From Martinezella miluonensis (GTDB taxonomy: Bacteria > Pseudomonadota > Alphaproteobacteria > Rhizobiales > Rhizobiaceae), in NCBI RefSeq assembly GCF_900094545.1, contig NZ_FMAH01000034.1, forward strand, positions 1 through 64,000: a DNA stretch of 64,000 nucleotides, written 5' to 3'. The position numbers and the translations under genes are program-made. The first letter of the stretch is position 1, and each line of letters begins with the position of its first letter. Below the pieces are notes generated by a model, which had not been told where the DNA came from, did no database searches, and saw nothing but the letters and a program-made list of their open reading frames with translations. Positions 62,168 through 64,000 of this stretch are shown one piece after another.

Positions 62168-62917
62168 TTAAAGCACGCCGGCTTCGGTCTTGAGCTTCTC
62201 GATGAGCTCTGCGACCGACTTGACCTTGACGCCAGCCTTGCGGCCGCCGGGCTCTTCCGTCTTCAGCACCTTCAGCCGTGGCTCGGTCGATACGCCGAAA
62301 TCGGCTGGCGACTTCTTGTCGAGCGGCTTCTTCTTGGCCTTCATGATGTTCGGCAGCGAGGCGTAGCGTGGCTCGTTGAGGCGCAGGTCCGTGGTCACGA
62401 CCGCCGGCAGCTTGACCTCGATGGTCTGCAGGCCGCCATCGACTTCGCGGGTGACCTGTGCTTTTCCATCGCCGATCTCGATCTTCGAGGCGAAGGTGGC
62501 CTGGGCCGTGCCCAGCAATGCCGCCAGCATCTGGCCGGTCTGGTTCGAATCGTCATCGATCGCCTGCTTGCCGACGATGATCAGGCCCGGCTGTTCGGCC
62601 TCGGCCACGCCCTTGAGGATCTTGGCGACGGCGAGCGGTTCGACGGCATCGTCAGTCTCGACCAGGATGGCGCGATCCGCGCCCATGGCGAGCGCCGTGC
62701 GCAGCGTTTCCTCGGCCTTGGCAGGCCCGATCGATACGACCACCACTTCCTCGGCCTTGCCCGCTTCCTTCAGACGCAGCGCCTCTTCGACCGAGATCTC
62801 GTCGAACGGGTTCATCGACATCTTCACGTTCGAAAGCTCAACGCCAGAACCATCCGGCTTCACGCGGATCTTTACGTTGTAGTCAACGACCCGCTTAACG
62901 GGAACCAGTATCTTCAT
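62168..62917 (-). CDS. etfB: electron transfer flavoprotein, beta subunit
   Basis: Beta chain (249 residues) with an AMP-binding site. It begins MKILVPVKRVVDYNVKIRV (18 residues shown in part) and has the NPFDEISVEEALRLKE segment and the VDGGLQTIEVKLPAVVTTDLRLN signature, here readable as LQTIEVKLPAVVTTDLRLN. First gene of etfBA-hbdA. A LiuR-like palindrome lies 150 bp upstream. Confidence 0.95.
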   Translation of the reverse strand: MKILVPVKRVVDYNVKIRVKPDGSGVELSNVKMSMNPFDEISVEEALRLKEAGKAEEVVVVSIGPAKAEETLRTALAMGADRAILVETDDAVEPLAVAKILKGVAEAEQPGLIIVGKQAIDDDSNQTGQMLAALLGTAQATFASKIEIGDGKAQVTREVDGGLQTIEVKLPAVVTTDLRLNEPRYASLPNIMKAKKKPLDKKSPADFGVSTEPRLKVLKTEEPGGRKAGVKVKSVAELIEKLKTEAGVL

Positions 62918-63066
62918 GGAATCCTTCCTTCAACATGACTGCCCAAGAACATGCGCTGCCCAGCGCCATTCCATTTGTCGAATGGCGACATGGATACGCG
63001 TTTTTTCCCCAAATACAACGCTTCGAGGCCGCGGAGAGACGAATTGCTTTAAAGGCATAAATAACG

Positions 63067-63082
63067 TTTACGTCAACGTCAA
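63067..63082 (-). promoter_or_regulatory. LiuR-like palindrome upstream of etfBA
   Basis: TTTACGTCAACGTCAA (plus strand) matches the recalled LiuR-type palindrome pattern TTTACGTTAACGTAAA at 13 or so of 16 bases. LiuR (MerR family) controls branched-chain amino-acid and fatty-acid degradation, and electron transfer flavoprotein genes are frequent targets. Position fits the etfB promoter. Assignment from memory of the motif; not searched. Confidence 0.4.
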
Positions 63083-63113
63083 TATGTCCACTTCCGCTGA
63101 CTGGCGTGCATCC

Positions 63114-63692
63114 CTATCGATTCTTACCCGGGACCCATAACACATCGGCGCGGCCACGATCATTGGCATGCCGTGCGGCAACGAAGAGAAAATCAGACAG
63201 CCGGTTGATGTATTTCAGTGCCGCCGGGCTCACGCGTTCGCCTTTACTGCGCGACAGCGCCACCATGAGGCGCTCTGCGCGCCGCGCAATCGTGCGGGCA
63301 AGGTGCAGATGGGCGGAAGCCGGGCCGCCGGCCGGGAGAACAAAAGATCTCAAGGGCTCGAGATCGACATTGAGCGCATCTATATGGCGTTCGAGACGTT
63401 CAACCTGATGGTCGATGATGCGCAACGGCTCATAGGCCGGCGGCTCGTCCGTTTCAGGCGTCGAAAGATCGGCGCCGAGATCAAAGAGATCGTTCTGGAT
63501 CCGCATCAGCATGGCATCGAGAGCGGGCATATCGGCCATATGCAGCCGGGCGACGCCGATGGCGGAATTGGTTTCGTCGACGGTGCCGTAGCTTTCGACG
63601 CGCAAGTCGTGCTTCAGGCGTCTCGGGCCGGCGACGAGGCCCGTGGTGCCGTCATCGCCGGTCTTGGTATAGATCTTGTTGAGCTTGACCAT
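63114..63692 (-). CDS. PduO-type cob(I)alamin adenosyltransferase
   Basis: 192-residue enzyme that adds the adenosyl group to cobalamin using ATP. Family marks: YTKTGDDGTTGLVAG (ATP-binding N-terminus), RVESYGTVDETNSAIG, and the RRAERLMVALSRSKGERV helix, seen as ARRAERLMVAL, with the late NRLSDFLFVAAR. With CobS/CobT in this window it supports de novo coenzyme B12 synthesis. Starts at 63692 with no strong ribosome-binding site. The upstream gap carries the composite repeat. Confidence 0.92.
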   Translation of the reverse strand: MVKLNKIYTKTGDDGTTGLVAGPRRLKHDLRVESYGTVDETNSAIGVARLHMADMPALDAMLMRIQNDLFDLGADLSTPETDEPPAYEPLRIIDHQVERLERHIDALNVDLEPLRSFVLPAGGPASAHLHLARTIARRAERLMVALSRSKGERVSPAALKYINRLSDFLFVAARHANDRGRADVLWVPGKNR

Positions 63693-63707
63693 CGTCTTCC
63701 TGTGGTT

Positions 63708-63857
63708 AGAGCCTTTTCGCTTTTCTTCGGATCGCGAAACGCTCTATCCCTTTCTTTTACGCAATTCCTGACGGAAAACCGCTACGCACTTTTCCTGGAA
63801 TTGCCTTCGAGCATGATGCCGAAAACTGTGAGCGGTTTTCGGACGACATCCGGCTCT
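63708..63857. repeat. RIME1-like repeat, copy 4, with adjacent palindrome
   Basis: 63708-63805 repeats the two-palindrome pattern (AGAGCCTTTTCGCTTTTC, GCAATTCCTGACGGAAAACC, CACTTTTCCTGGAATTGC). It is followed by a further dyad GCATGATGCCGAAAACTG...GGTTTTCGGACGACATCCGG up to 63857, ending AGAGC on the minus strand, which again contains the TAG stop of the next gene. Confidence 0.8.
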
Positions 63858-64000
63858 AGGCCGGGCGGCCGCCGCCCGTCAGCCAGAGCGTCAGCATGAT
63901 CAGGATGACCGCAACTGCCTGCAGCAGAACGCGCAGCTGCATCAGCCGGTTCGAAAGGTTGGGATTGTCGCCTTTCATCATGTTCAGCAGGCCGCGAACG
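63856..64000 (-). CDS. HIG1-domain twin-transmembrane protein, 5' end missing
   Basis: C-terminal 47 residues of a minus-strand gene that continues beyond the right edge. The readable end (RGLLNMMKGDNPNLSNRLM, then QLRVLLQAVAVILIMLTLW and GGGRPA) is a loop plus a second helix, as in HIG1/hypoxia-induced twin-TM proteins of alphaproteobacteria, which associate with respiratory complexes. The conserved SNRLMQLRVLLQ segment resembles the QRR-type HIG1 box. Stop TAG at 63856-63858 overlaps the repeat. The neighbour order (etf, adenosyltransferase, HIG1) is typical of rhizobia. Confidence 0.75.
   Translation of the reverse strand, partial: VRGLLNMMKGDNPNLSNRLMQLRVLLQAVAVILIMLTLWLTGGGRPA

Overview
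The window is ordinary chromosomal DNA of an alphaproteobacterium, most likely Rhizobium or a close member of the Rhizobiaceae. Reasons: heme synthesis starts with a C4-type 5-aminolevulinate synthase; cobalamin genes are of the aerobic CobS/CobT type; CpdR, the low-complexity TIGR02302 family, DUF2125 and a HIG1-type twin-transmembrane protein are present; and several intergenic gaps carry copies of the two-palindrome repeat known from rhizobia (RIME1-like) plus a second short palindromic repeat. Gene density is high, and many genes overlap by 1-8 bases. I see no prophage, conjugative element, CRISPR array or defence island. The only mobile element is one IS3-family (IS150-type) insertion sequence at the left edge.

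Layout. 1-1.4 kb: complete IS with -1 frameshift signal. 1.5-3 kb: cheW and arginase on the minus strand. 3.3-9.5 kb: tamB-tamA (outer-membrane assembly), then a glycine-zipper lipoprotein. 10.4-14.1 kb: three-subunit molybdenum hydroxylase of the CO-dehydrogenase family (form II active site), followed by hemA. 15.6-18.6 kb: LysE-type exporter, serine/threonine dehydratase-like PLP enzyme, dxr. 18.8-23.5 kb: BON protein, a frameshifted Ivy lysozyme inhibitor, tRNA-Arg(CCT), M20 amidohydrolase, S11 D,D-carboxypeptidase and a histidine-rich COG0523 metallochaperone GTPase. 23.7-27.6 kb (minus): TusA-like protein, YkuD L,D-transpeptidase, accA, xerD and a small coupled membrane protein. 27.8-30.8 kb: aroK-aroB-CorC/HlyC-type transporter. 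30.8-36.1 kb: bolA, a J-domain protein, cobS-cobT and a phytase-like lipoprotein. 36.2-41.3 kb: hydrolase, queuosine-precursor transporter (with a predicted preQ1-I riboswitch overlapping its start codon), rpmB with a textbook promoter and terminator, DUF3108, EamA exporter, esterase. 41.5-47.7 kb: cupin-gloB, divergent methyltransferase, hisC-tyrC, GNAT, DUF2125, chaC. 47.7-53.2 kb: plsC, YdcF, ftsX-ftsE, an unknown membrane protein, hpt, cpdR. 53.2-64 kb: TIGR02302 protein, lysA-lptM-argH with divergent tlpA, hbd-etfA-etfB, PduO-type adenosyltransferase, and a HIG1 protein cut by the window edge.

Functional links. EtfB/EtfA and the 3-hydroxybutyryl-CoA dehydrogenase form a beta-oxidation/amino-acid catabolism operon with a LiuR-like palindrome in front. 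LysA, LptM and ArgH sit together in their common order. CobS, CobT and the adenosyltransferase serve cobalamin. FtsE/FtsX, YkuD, the S11 peptidase, TamA/B, LptM and PlsC belong to envelope growth. The most interesting item is the predicted preQ1-I riboswitch whose pseudoknot contains the AUG of the queuosine-precursor transporter. No unmistakably new multi-gene system was found.
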